Of a stretch of 64,000 nucleotides of DNA, positions 20,929 through 33,500 are shown piece by piece. The stretch is from positions 186,001-250,000 of the forward strand of contig VCMS01000024.1 in NCBI GenBank assembly GCA_022539475.1. The letters run 5' to 3'. The notes below the pieces were generated by a model, which was not told where the DNA came from, ran no database searches, and saw nothing but the letters and a program-made list of their open reading frames with translations. The translations under genes were made by a program, and so were the position numbers. Source of the DNA: Gracilaria domingensis. Lineage: Eukaryota > Rhodophyta > Florideophyceae > Gracilariales > Gracilariaceae. Numbering within the stretch: position 1 is the stretch's first letter; every line of letters starts with the position of its first letter.

Positions 20929-21664
20929 GAGTTAAACAAACTTTTTGGATACCATGGTGAATCCAGTGACATCTAATTCGAAGCAAGATCTCAAGATCTA
21001 GTGTCCTTTTCGGCTCCGAAGATAAACAAAATGCTTGGAGGAGAGGAGGAGTAGGATGTGATTCTGGCAAAGCAGAGCGAGAGAGAGCGAGGCAGGTGAG
21101 AGTGCCTGGATCAATAACGAATCAGAGGAGGAAACTGGCACAATTTGGTGTGCCACGCGAAGAAGGAAGAAGAGAAAGAGAGAGAACGTCGTTGATAATG
21201 ATGATGATCCCGTTCCATTTGATATTTACTTTGGGACATATCATCGGAACTACTTCTAAGCCAGATACTGTTTGTTGGTCAAGCCGATGAATGCTATCAT
21301 TGATATTGTTAACTGTTTCTTTAATGCTATCTCAATGGAGCTTCGTAGCTCTGTATTGAAACGAGTTAGCCAAGTGCTTGGTTTATACTGCATGAACGAA
21401 ACTCATCTTTTCGTTTGTTGCTATAAAACTATCTCTACATCTGTAAGAAAGTGTTTCACTTAAAAACCTGTTCGAATAATGGTAATATCAAGGCTGAATG
21501 TCCACAAGGTCTCTCCGATACAAGGCCACAAGAATTCATGAAGGCCTAAAGCCAAAACAAATAAATATTCCCTCGGGGTATACGCTTATGGTCAGTCCCA
21601 TCCCTGCAATCTGGTGTGTCTGTATTTAGAGTTAAAGAGATTCATCGCATCTGGATATCATTCA

Positions 21665-21880
21665 TTTGATTCGGGTTTTCCCCTGTACAGAAATGTCTCC
21701 TTAATTGCGACTTTTGTTTGAACATTGCACCACAGACAGGACATTTTATGCGGTCGTTGATCAAGGTGTACAAGGACGTGCCTCTCCAATCCATTTAAAG
21801 GCGAAACTTGATCCGCAGATATCACAACCGTAAGGTTTCTCTTTGTAATGCCGGGATTTCTTATGCTTGCTTAGTTTTCC
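21665..21880 (-). pseudogene. C2H2 zinc-finger remnant with frameshifts
   Basis: The minus strand encodes a finger linker and finger core (KEKPYGCDICGSSFAF) in one frame, then GLERHVLVHLDQRPHK in a second, then CPVCGAMFKQKSQLRRHF in a third. These join into the C-X2-C...H-X3-4-H pattern of three consecutive C2H2 fingers, but two frame changes separate them within 200 bases, with no splice-like signals at the junctions. I read it as a decayed zinc-finger gene. A more degenerate finger-like stretch may lie upstream near 22200-22240. Confidence 0.6.
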
Positions 21881-24800
21881 TGTAATCACAAGTATCATCA
21901 CAACAGGTCAAAGGTGGTGGCACGGATAGTTTACTTCCTTCAAGTTTCAACGATACGCAGAATTCAAAGAGATCACTGTGCATGTGTGGGAAACGAACGA
22001 GATGTGTTTCAGTCTTACCTTTCTCACCAAGCTATTGCCGCATTATTTCCACTTGAAAGGCCGGAGCTTGTCATGAACAGTTCTGCGAGCGGCAAAGTGG
22101 TGAAGTACATCAGATGGTTAGAAGCTTCTCTCAAAGCAGATATCGCCAACGGTCGTTTATCGCTCTAACGCATGAAACCAACCTTCTGTTGCTTCAGGTT
22201 GCATCATGATCTCGCAAATGTCGCCCCGATATTGACATGGTATTTCGAGGGCTTTTGACGACGAGGACTTTACATGCGATTTCGAGAGGATGACGGCGCA
22301 GCGGAATTCGCTCGGCCAACTTGCGATGAAGAAGCAGCCCCGTCACCTGTTTGAGAAGTATGTACTTTCAAGTCCATCTTCGGGCTGCGTGAGGACGACA
22401 TTGCGTGAAATGTTGAAGTGAGATGAGAAGCTGGAGTTGTGCGTTTCACTTGGTCATACCTCGTAGAGAGTAGAATCGATGGTTGTAGTTGGAACACATT
22501 CACTGGCTTAAATAGAGGTTGCTCCTGGCTTCTTGACGGTCGAGGGTTGACAGTACGCGCTGCAGTGCATCTAACTGCAGGCACAAGTCTCGGTGGTTTA
22601 GGCAGCAGGTGAAACAAACGGCAAAACGGATACGCAAGAACAAGGGAGAGGGTGACTCTAAAAAAGGATGGTGGAAGGCAAGGGCTTCTGCCGTACTGAA
22701 TGGTTATATTCAAATGAGGGCCTGTTGTAGAGTCAAGTGCAAATGACCCACACAGTGCGATGTTTGTGAGACAGACCGCCGAACATGTGGACAAAGAAAG
22801 CAACTCTCGTTTTCCATCGTTCGTGGTACTCGCATGTTGATGTTGGCACGCTTCGTGACTCCAGACTCGAGACCCCTCAGTTTAAACTGACGTGTTTCGC
22901 GTTGACGGTGAATTCTGCATTCTACTTGTGAGGTAAGGTTGGACAGGCTTCTTGCAGCGAGTGTTCGTCAGAGATATCGGAGGAAGTTCGATACACGGGG
23001 TTACAGGTGAACGGCAACGGCGCCTCACCAGGTCACAAGATGAAACTTCCGAATGCTCGGCGACGCGCACGCGCATTCAAGCTGCATGCCCGTCCAGAGC
23101 AAGGCCTTTTTTTGCAGCAACATATGTCTTGGTGACGCGGCACACATATCTTCGTAGCTTTTTTGTCTCGAGTCTCCGGGTACAACTCGCTGAACCAGGC
23201 CCAGTGTGGACATGGGGTCTATGATGCTTCTGAAATGCGGCGCGATGACAGATCCTGATTCAAAGTTTCCACCTGAGCTACACCTCTACTCTCGTGAGTG
23301 CTTTACTGGCACTCGCAGGTTGTCCGGTCGCAGAACTCAGCAACTACTTTTGGTTTGCGTTGAAATGAATGAGATTGCCAAACGAGCGATTCCGCCATTT
23401 TGACTGTTTCCACACTTTGGAAGGAATTCACACCATAGTCCCCTCAGCTCAGCTTGGGTAATTACAACGCTATTAGTGCATGCGGAAAACTTGCGGGACT
23501 TAAGAGACTTGTGTTGTAGGCTTTAAGAGTACAAGAAACTACTAGAAACATATTGGCGAAAGAACAATCCTGAACTCGCAATTCGAGGGTGACTTCTCAA
23601 CGCAGAACCACGAAAGCCATTAGCTTCAAGATTCTTTCTATTGAAAGTTGCGCGCGAAGTTCAACCGTCTGCCTCAACCCTTGGTTGCAGTCGAGAAGGC
23701 GACGGCCCTCTCTATCCCATGATTCACTCCGGGCCAGAGGTGTGATCAGTTTGCCGGATAGTCTATTAATACCACTCGTGAGACTATTCGAAAGATTCGT
23801 GTCAGGATGGAAGCTGTTCTGACAATGTCTGAGAGAGCAAAGACGAATCCCGACCAATAGAGTATCGCCATAATCTTGCTAATTGGGGTTTGCCGTGATC
23901 GACAAGGACTTCTTAACCGCAAGTGGCCGAAAGGGATCTTCGTCATGTGGTGGACCACGTACCCAAGTGGAATCGAAATGTGTCAGTTCTACACAGGAAG
24001 GAATGTGGTACGAAGAACAAGATCTCCGTGTTCCGCAGTTTGCTCCATTGGCCATCAAGCCTACTTACATTTCTCATCGAAGAGTAGTAGTGCGTGGCCA
24101 CAGCTGTTGCCCGCTAATGAGGTGTGGTGGAGAAATGAAATGCGGATTAAAGAGTGTAACTTACCACGCCTCTTGACGCACAGGAACTTTGACTGCGACG
24201 TTATGTCCATGTACCGTACAAAAAATGACACTTTATAGCGAAAGCACAAGTTAGAACGAACTCGGGAGGCCTCGTATGTGTACTGTGACACTGCACAATC
24301 TTCATTAGTTTCTACATGTTCTTTTGAGTGCCGACGTGATGATGTTGTGGTTTGGCGCAATGCTGTGGAAGCAAAAGATAGGGCGAAGAGATCTTCTCCG
24401 CAAAATGAAAACATGTTCAACGCTTTCCGATTGTTTTCGGGGCAGTACAAGAGATTGCTTTAGCATCAATACAAGCCACGATCAATGCGGCTAAAATGGG
24501 ACTCCCATGGCATTAGAATTAGTGTGAACACGAATCGAAAGAAACCGTGTGTAAGATTAAACGTGGTATGGCGGGGAGAGATGCGGTCACGATGCAAATT
24601 GATCCGACGACACTAATGACGGACTTGAGAGATTTGAGTGAGAGGAATGGACCGCAACGAGTTAACAGATCTTCTAGACTTGTGAGCGTCGAACGCAGAT
24701 GCACATAGCCAGAGAATTATCAGCTGACAAAACAAACGTCTTTCTCGTTCCATAGCCAAGCATCTGACCAGTATCGTAGCGGGAAGTTTGTGCAGCACAA

Positions 24801-25467
24801 GTCTCCAGATCAATTTGAGAGGGCGTTGCTGAACTGGAGGCTTCCAGTTTCTTTTCCGCGCCTCGTATGCTTTCTGCGGAAGTACGTGATGCGCAGATGA
24901 AACGTTGGAAAGTGAGGAGGGCGCACGGTGGCCGCTCGCCAACAGTGGACGAGCGTTGACATCGCCGCGCGCCAATCTGGCTCCCTGACGCGCTCGCGAG
25001 AGCGAAACAAGTGAACTTCTTTTGATTACAGGTTGTGGTGCGCAGCGTCTCCGGGACGACACCATATGAAACGATTGCGACGCAGTCGACAAACCATTAG
25101 ATAACTTTTACGCAGACCATATTTATAGCGCAAGCTCCGATTCCACCGCCGTTTTTGGGAACTGTCAGATATTGATAGATAGATGCGTGCGCCAGCCAAC
25201 GCGATACCACCGTACCATCCCTTGGTACGCGCGACAAACTCTTACCAGCGCCGGCGTTGAAACGTATTCGCTACGTACTGGAGAGGTTAGCACAGCTTGG
25301 AAGAAACACATCCACCAACGAGCTCACCATCATTAGTTACCACCTGGTTGCAAAGTCTATAAAGGCCTAGATCGCTGAGCACCGCTCTCTAATTCTGCTG
25401 CGGCTACACTTTTCCTTACACTTGATCCTTTCTTAGCAAGTAAGAAATTCTTACCAGCACACGTAAG
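21881..25467. other. region without a convincing gene
   Basis: About 3.6 kb containing many overlapping frames of 60-180 codons on both strands, none with recognisable domains. The longest (22270-22803, minus) is Ser/Pro-rich and probably chance. A frame at 23883-24176 (plus) is somewhat protein-like but unidentified. A plus-strand TATAAAG lies near 25359, with no coding sequence behind it. Confidence 0.4.
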
Positions 25468-27150
25468 TTACGTCCATTTCGGCAACCATCTCCGCTTCAC
25501 GTGCTCATCGTTGTCCATAGGAATCGCATAGACCCACGGCGACCAGTATGCGAACGCGGCAGCCATACTCAAAACCATTAAGGTCGCTACAGCTACGCGT
25601 GCCTTGGGCGGCGCGACATCTAATGTCAGACCCATCAGCAACTGGCCGTAGAATAATCCAGGGATGTAATGGTATATGAATGCAGCTCGATCTACAAGGA
25701 TATATGGTAGCAAGTTGCACAGCCACCCGCTGAGCAGGAATATCCCTGTGTCACGGATACGTTGTAACTGCCTGTACCGCTTCCACCGCCGCACATGCTC
25801 GCGGTATCTCGCTGACAAGAGCACAGCGAAGCTGAACATCAGCACACATATGAGTGTCAAGTAGGTTACCACTGGATTCCCCAACAAGTATATCTGTGTT
25901 CTAATTGTCACGTTGTCCTTGGGCTCCTTGCGCAAGAAGTATAGCACACCACGCCAGTTCACAATCCATTGGTACCAGTCCGATTCCCATGTATGCCTCT
26001 TTTTGATGCTGGCATTACTTTGCACCATCCTTCGATTCAAGTACGCGAACAGCCTGAGAAACGAAACCCTCTTGGCTGTAGGATCATAATTGTCTCCACC
26101 GACAAGCGTTCGACGAAAATGCATCGGCATGAATCTGTCATATTTACCCCCTGTTTTCCACAAAAGGTTAAACATGACGTGAAAGGTTGACGCATATAAC
26201 AGGAACCCGCATGATCCCGCCCATGCACATTCGAGTAAACTAAGCGGACTCCTTAGAAAATGAAGTCCAAAAAAAGATATGACGGCAACAAGTCCCGGAG
26301 TTGCGAGAGCTGTATGTTTGATGGAAAGGGCGGCTCCAGCGACAAAACCAGTAACTGTGAGCCATAACAATCTTTCTGTAGTCTTTGGTTTTGTTCTCCA
26401 CAACTGTAATGCGCAAAGGAGAGTTAGCTGGCAGAAGAATAGTAGTTGGGAGTCCATCAGGATAAGCCTTCCTTCGATGAGGCTTAGGAAGTCCAACAGG
26501 ACTGAGCAAGACGCGAGGATACTACTCGTCCTTGAAATAAGTAAGCTGCGTGATACGAGGTACGTCAATGGGACTGTACAAACGCTGAACATTGCTGACA
26601 CAGAACGAACCAGGTAGTACTTGACATGGTCTGGGTAAGGGTTTCCAATCTTTTCGATCACAAACGTGGGTTCTGGACGGTAGCCCATGATGAAACTTCC
26701 ATAAGCCAGAATAAGCTTTCCTAGTGGAGGATGAATGTCAAAGAACCCTGACGAGCCCGTCAGAAACTCTTCCTCCGACTAAACGCAGCTAGTCTTCAAC
26801 TTACATGTACCAGTTAGAAGCCGATCGACGAACTTCGAAAAATGCAACTCATCGAAAACAACTCTATTACAACCATATTAAAGGACGAGAACATGTTAGA
26901 ATCAGCTTTCCGAAGGAGATAAAAGCAACATGGCGGGGCGAAATTCTTACGCTGGAGGGGTTGCGAGATGATAAAACCGGGTTGCAACTGCAAGAATAAA
27001 GAGAACGGCCAATGCGCCATAGTCTCGACGCGCCACTAACGGAGCTGGGTATTGAAGTTTCGGAGGCTCATGATCATCGGCAGATTTGGGTCTCAAAGGT
27101 TGTGGAGTTTCCTGAACGGCCTTCGGGCGTCGCAAGCGCAATCCAGTCAT
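25468..27150 (-). CDS. protein O-mannosyltransferase (PMT family) lacking the MIR domain
   Basis: PMTs transfer mannose from dolichyl-phosphate-mannose to Ser/Thr of proteins in the ER membrane. Exons are 27150-26951, 26863-26811 and 26768-25468. Introns of 87 bp (GTAAGA...TAG) and about 42 bp (GTACATGTAAG...AAG, boundary less certain) give about 517 residues. Seen are TRFYHLATPP (57-66), the catalytic Asp-Glu in VVFDELHF (D71, E72), FFDIHPPLGKL in the third exon, many membrane segments and, near the C-terminus, the KKRHTWESDWYQW block of the PMT C-terminal domain. Fungal and animal PMTs are 700-820 residues because a MIR domain (about 180 residues) sits in the lumenal loop before that block. 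Here only about 45 residues occupy the place. The start is the first ATG; TTG lies upstream. Confidence 0.88.
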
Positions 27151-27557
27151 TTCTACAGCAGCAGAAAGCAAGACCAGAGTCAGCACAGAACGGAATTCTT
27201 TCTGACGGAAAAGGAATAGCAACGTTGTGCCTCTCGCAGGTGGGAAGTGGTCTCGTACGATACAGTGCGCTCTGGTCGCACATCAACTTCGGATCAAAAC
27301 GTTGAACATGTGGGGAGATGAAGCTAAACGCGCCCCGTCGGCAAGTGCGGAGCGGTATTGAATTGAAGACAACAAAACTGTTTTGTGTCAGACCAGGTGG
27401 TCTGACTACCCCTACGCGAGAACGTGGCGCTACGGTTTCGATGTTCGCGGCTTTCCGCTTCGTCACCTCCGTGGACTGCTTCTGGTCCACGCACGGGGCA
27501 GAGCAACACAGGCCAGATACCGGACCACTACGCATTCTGTAGAACTGCTCTTTCCAA
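27151..27557. promoter_or_regulatory. divergent promoter interval between PMT and NOT1 genes
   Basis: About 400 bases separate two divergently transcribed genes, so both promoters should lie here, unless NOT1 starts further downstream. No clear TATA box or repeated site is visible. Confidence 0.4.
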
Positions 27558-30500
27558 ATGCATTTAGATACGTACAATAACACTACAGTATGCAAGCGTA
27601 GTTGCACAACGTGGCGAACTTGTAGCGAAGGGAGAGCAGGACGAGAAACAGGTGGCCACGAAGGGAACGTGTACCAATGTACACGCATGGGAAAACTTGA
27701 TCTAGGTGATTTCCTTCCACAGACCCGTCGCCGGAGGCGCTGGACTGCTGCCGGCTGCGCTCTTGGGCCGCATCTGTTGGAAGTGGTTCCCGCCCACGCG
27801 AGTCCAGATACGGAGTGCGAAGATACTTGTATCCCTCTTTCATTCGTTGAGACCCGATACTTGCAGCCACCGTACGTCCTTTCCCGCACATATAGCGTTG
27901 CCGCAACCCCTCCCGATTCTATCGAACCGCGAGCAGAAGCTCAAGTCGCGCTTCACGCGATCACGTCCGAAGACTTGCGCATGGTATCTCTGTCTCGCCT
28001 ACTCGCCGCCGCAGACGACTCCTCCTCAGAAGAGCCGGCGGCACCGCCTCTCCCGTCCAGAGCTTCCCGGGATTGCGCTCTGCCGCCGTTTTTGGCCTCG
28101 GACTCCATTCCTGTCCGTCTCCGCCTCAGCCATAGCTTCAAGCGTATTTCGCCTTCTACAAAGGAACCGATTCCAAACTCAAACTCCTTTCGCCCTTCAC
28201 CACCGCTTCCACTTCAACGACTTCTACGGGATCTTGGTCCTGAGGCTACAGCTCCATCAAACATGGCTACTCTAGCGAGAACTCTCGCTCATTTTGGTAG
28301 GCCATCGGAGGCTGCCGTGGCTTCCGCTTTGCTTTTCCTAACCACACACGTTCCATCAGAGTCAGCTTCTATTGATAGCCACATTATGTTTCATCTGTTT
28401 GCTCTCTTCTGTGGCGATCCAGAGAACTCCTCGATTGATCCCCTTGTTCAACAAGCTGTGGCTACTACATCAAAATCTCCTCGTGAATGGCGAGCTGATG
28501 TGTTGGTTCAAGCAGTTTCATCTATTGCGATGCAATTCAATGCCCCTCTGGATTGGCGCCTCGTAATACATTCACTTGACGTGGAAGGTTTGGAAACTCA
28601 GCTAACGAAAGGGGCTTTTGTCGAGATAGCAAAGGCGTACATAGCTGGTACTGGCGGCACCATGCTCCCCGCCGACTGCGTGCTTGACTCGTGGCGCTAT
28701 CCGAAAGCCCAACTCTGTATTATTTCACACGCTTTGACCTGTCCTGAATGCATCAACTGGGATGTCCTTGAGGTATTTGACGGAGCATTAGCGGAGGACG
28801 TTGGCTCCCCATATTCGAGGGTCATGCTAATAGAAAGGCTAGTCGAACTTGACGCCCGGGACCTGCTCAACTACGCTGTGAAGGAGAACTCAAACGCAGT
28901 TCTTCTATCCCTTGCTTGCGCTAAACCGCAGAATAACACCGCTCTTCAACAAAAGTTAACAGTAACACTGCTGGCGCCTCTCTTTGCTGTGTTTCCAACT
29001 TCAGAGCGCCCTTTACGCCAGATGTGGAACGTCTCACCAACGCTTGTTGAGGCAGGCATCGTAAGCATGTGGAAAAAGGATCCAACGACTCTTCGAACAG
29101 CACTTTCTATTAGCTTAGACATGCAGATTTTGCCAGATCTACTGGCTAGCAATGTGTCAGTGGATTTTTCATTGGAACTTGCGATTCTTGCTTTCCAAGA
29201 AAATGTGCTCAAGTTTGAGAGTTGGCTTACGGAATTTCTGGCCACTAAGGGTGGCCAGGCTGCGTCGAGAATAGTGGTTTGCATTGCCCACAAAGCTCGG
29301 ATTGACCATGCCACATCAGGTCAAATTTCAGTGGATGCGGTCCGAATAATTCTGCGATGTGTGATCAATTGGGCGAGGCGATCACATGCGAACCAAGAAA
29401 AAGAATTTATCGAAGGAGTGCAGGATGTGTACGAGCTGTATTGCCGCCTTGACCAGAGAATTGTGGATTTGGCCCCGACAGCGGATGTCGGTAGCGCGAA
29501 AGTCATCGTTGGGAGTGAAGTACCGGCTCCACCTCCTCCTACACAGTCTGATGCGGCTTCAACGGCAGCCGCCATGTTGCTGCCTATCGCCCCTGGTTCC
29601 AATGGCTCGTCAACTGCTTTTCCGCCTTCGGTTGAGAAAGAAACTGATTTGTTTTTTCAGAAACTGTATCGGAGTGAGCTCTTACCGGACCAAGCTGTCG
29701 ATATATTGCGGCGGATGAAAGCATCCAATACAGAGCATGAGGCACAGGTTTTCAACTGCATGCTGCACACTCTTTTCGACGAGTACCGATTCTTTAAGGA
29801 CTACCCAGATCGTCAGTTGAAGATAACAGGAGTTGTATTTGGTTCCATAATTCAGTATGGTCTTGTGTCAGGAGGACTACTTGGCCTTGCTGTGCGATGT
29901 GTACTGGACGCATTGCGCACCGTCGAGCCAGCCCCTCACTCGGTCGGAAGATTCACCAAGTTTGGGCTATGTGCTTTGGAGCGCTTCAAGAACCGGTTTT
30001 ATGAATGGCCTCAGTTTTGTTCTCGTATTCTTGGACTTTCCAGATTGAAAGACATTGCTCCAGGTCTCATTGGGGAAGTTCAACAAGCTCTGGACATAAA
30101 TGGAGCCGTTATTCCCAGTGCGGCGGAGAAGAAGATTGGACTCGCTGAAGTAGACAGGCAGCCGATTAATGAACCTATTCATTCTACGGAGGAAGGAGTT
30201 CCACCTGTGTCTTCCCTGCGAGACCCAGCTGCAGATGCAGACGCTGTTCGTGACCTAGTGGCGTCTCCGCCCCTGTCAACCAGCAATACCCCTCTTAAAG
30301 GTAGAAGTGTGTCATCGACTTCATTGCGTTCTTCGCCAAATGCGGGAGTAGACGGTTCTCTTGGACTATCACCTTTGGATTTGTCAAATCTTCTGGGGCT
30401 CTCACGGGATGAAGCCAACCAGATAGTGGTTCCTGACGAAAGCACTCAGGACAAGATGAAGTTTATTTTCAACAACTTGTCTCAGTCGATGATGGACGAA

Positions 30501-33500
30501 AAAGTACATGAGATGCTTCGCATTCTTAAACCAAAGCACTTTGGGTTTTTTGCTGTGTATATAGTTGTGAAGCGTGCATCCTCCGAGGCTAACTTTCACT
30601 ATTTATACGTTGAGTTGCTGGAGAAAATGTCAGAGCAAGCTAAGTCACTACTACCTTTGGTATGCCGAACTACGTATAAGCGTGTCAACGTATTGCTCGC
30701 TTTGGATAGGTCTAAGACTTCAGCTGATCGTGGTATATTGAAAAGCTTGGGAAGCTGGATAGGTTCCTTAACTCTTGCGAGGAATAAGCCAATTCTGAGG
30801 CGCGAACTTGATTTGAAGGATGCTCTTCTCAACGCATACTCAAATGGGCGGCTAACAACTGTGATTCCGTTTGTTGCGAAGGTCCTTGAGGCATGCAAGG
30901 ATTCTGTAGTTTTCAAGCCGACGAACCCGTGGGTTCGTGGTGTTTTGAGCTTAATGAAGGAAATATGTGCATTGGAGGACCTTAAGCTCAACATGAAGTT
31001 TGAGCTCCAGATCCTATCGAAGCACATTGGCATAGATGTGACCAGTATTGTTTCCTCGGATATGTTGAATTCACGTCCAACGCCAGATAAGACTCAAAAT
31101 CCGGATTTCACCACGAAGAAAGCAAGTGCATCGCCACCACAGGTATCTCCCGTTGCGACAGCAGCATCTTCTCCTGAAATTCGAAGGAACTTCCCACATG
31201 TTCCTATCGGACCAAGGCCTGGTGCGCCGGTGTTTACGCTTTCGGAACAGCGTAATGGACTTCCTTCGTTTTCTAAACCGGTCCCAACAGGTCTGCCAAC
31301 TTCTAGTGGCCGGCTGAATTTGAATCATGGACTTCTGTCAGGCAATATTGGTGCTGTTTCGCACGAATCTGTGGGAGAGTTGTCCAGCATATTGCAGAGT
31401 GCATCTATTTCATCAGGAGTGGTCGGCTCAACGCAAGGACAGCGGAGTGCCATTCATCCTCAGTCGACAATTGGCATTGGGTCGGTGCCCCCTAGCGCAA
31501 CCCACCGAACTAGTTCATCCTTAAATGCTGCAGAGATGCTGGTACCGAATCTCTCTCAAATGGTGAATGTGAGCCCTGCGCTTGGTCTTCTGGAAACTTC
31601 ACCCAATCTGAAGCGACTAGTTCCATTGGCCATTGATAGGGCAATTCGCGAAATTATCCAACCTGTTGTTGAGCGCAGCTGTGCGATCGCGTTTTTGACA
31701 ACAAAGGAACTAACCTCTAAAGACTTTGCGAATGCACCTGAACATGATGTCAACAAGGTACGAAGAGCAGCTATGCAAATGGTGCAACAGCTCGCTGGAT
31801 CCTTGGCGTTGGTGACTTCGAAGGAGCCTTTAAGGGTTTCGATGGGAAATCAGTTGCGAACTATCTTAAGTCCGAGCATAGTTGCTGATCAGAATATGAT
31901 TGACCAAACTGCCCAGGTTATCTGCAATGCCAACCTTGATGTTGGCTGTGCAATCATTGAACGTCATGCAAAGGAAAAGGCAGTTCGGGACCTGAACGAA
32001 AAGATCGGATCTGCGTTTGCCAACAGGAGACAGACCAACCCGGCCTCTACATACGGAATGGTACCCGGACCTGATCTCTATCGTGTTTACGAAGAGTTTT
32101 CAAGAATTCACCGCGCTGGGGTTGTTCCTTCTCAGTATCAATCCCAGCCCCCAGTATCATCGCAAGCATTTCAACCCAACAATCAACCTTCGACCTCGAA
32201 ACCAAGTGATATTGCTAAGGATACCCCAGGGTTGTATCAGTCTAATGTTCCAAGCGGTCAGTTTGTCCCAGAGCAAAGGTCAAATGGAGCAGCTCAAGAT
32301 AGTAGGGGCCCCCTACGAGCACCTGCAAGTCATGGGGCGCCCAGAGTATTGGGTTCCTCTCAAGGAAGGGGAGGCTTGCTGTCGAGCTCGTCTGGTCCCG
32401 GAAGGAGAATGCCGTCGACGACTGCTTCAGGCCCTGAACCAAACCCGAGACCACCATTGCTTCTGAATACCCCGCGTTCTCGACTGGCTCCGGCCGCAGC
32501 TCTTGGTACGCTTTTGCTTCAAATGTGTGTCCCATCTAATGTGAATGGGTACGCCTCATCTCAAAACGCAAATCAGCAGAGCAGTAATTTGTCCCCTACT
32601 GGAGAGGCGGAACTATCAACCCAAGAAGTTTTGGAAAGATTCAATTCGATATATCCACAGCTTGTAACGGAGATAGACACAGCAATCTCGTCTTCTACTG
32701 ACAAAGATATGAAACTGGCGGATCTACCCCCGGATCATGAAGTGCACACACTTTGGGTACAGATTCCTGCAGCTGTAAAACGCTCCAATACTGCTGACGA
32801 GGCGGGGATGGCTGTCGCGCAGAAGATCTTCAAACGCCTTTTTGAAGGCGAATCTAATATGTACCGTGAAGCTCACGTTCTTATTCTTGAGGGGCTACGA
32901 GAGTCTTGTCGAAGGCTGTCGAAAGAGCTCGCCTCATGGTTGGCGTTTTCCGAGGAGCGAAGGAAATTGAATCTTGAGTGTATTCTGGTTCTTCTCAGGC
33001 CAGGATCTTTGCTCAGCAAGACAAGCTATGATGAGATTCTTGCAAAGGCAATTGACAACGGTAGGAACATCACAGCACTTTCATTCGCATGTGCTCTGAT
33101 CCGAAAGGCAGTGATTGAAGAACCACTGGCGACATCTGGTGATTTTTATCTCACTTTGGAAGTTATTCTCAAAGTTGCCCGGAAGCAGAACGTGCCCAAC
33201 ACGCCCATGAGTGCGGAGGACTTGTGTTCTCTTGTTGAGTTGGCGAGGAATGTAGTGCACAAGCCCGAAACGGCAAACACGTCAATTAATGTGAACGTAG
33301 AATCCCACACGACCATAGCGAAAAACACAAGAGAACACGAGAGTAATGACTCGACAACATTCAAGGAGGTCACGGCCCAACTTTTGCTGGACTGGCACAG
33401 AATCCTGACCGGGGATCCGGATCGAAATATATCCGACCAATCTGTTATTTCATTTATTGCGCAGACTCGCAGCGTTTCTTTGGCAAGCGGTGAAGCTGCA

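Larger units (their letters stand above)
16766..21664. other. repeat-rich, gene-poor region
   Basis: About 4.9 kb without an intact recognisable gene. It includes a perfect 170-bp tandem duplication, dispersed repeat copies B and C, TC and AT microsatellites (17434-17451, 19418-19432) and a decayed coding stretch near 20470-20928. Short frames elsewhere show no family features. Confidence 0.5.

Noticed and set aside
22270-22803. 177-codon minus-strand frame rich in Ser and Pro
   Set aside because: No family features. It ends near a GTAAAG that could be a donor site, but no convincing next exon was found.
23883-24176. 97-codon plus-strand frame with some protein-like character
   Set aside because: No recognised motif, no clear start context, and overlapping frames of similar length exist; left unannotated.
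27318-27889. Frames on both strands over the PMT/NOT1 interval and the NOT1 5' end
   Set aside because: They overlap each other and the NOT1 frame; none has a domain.
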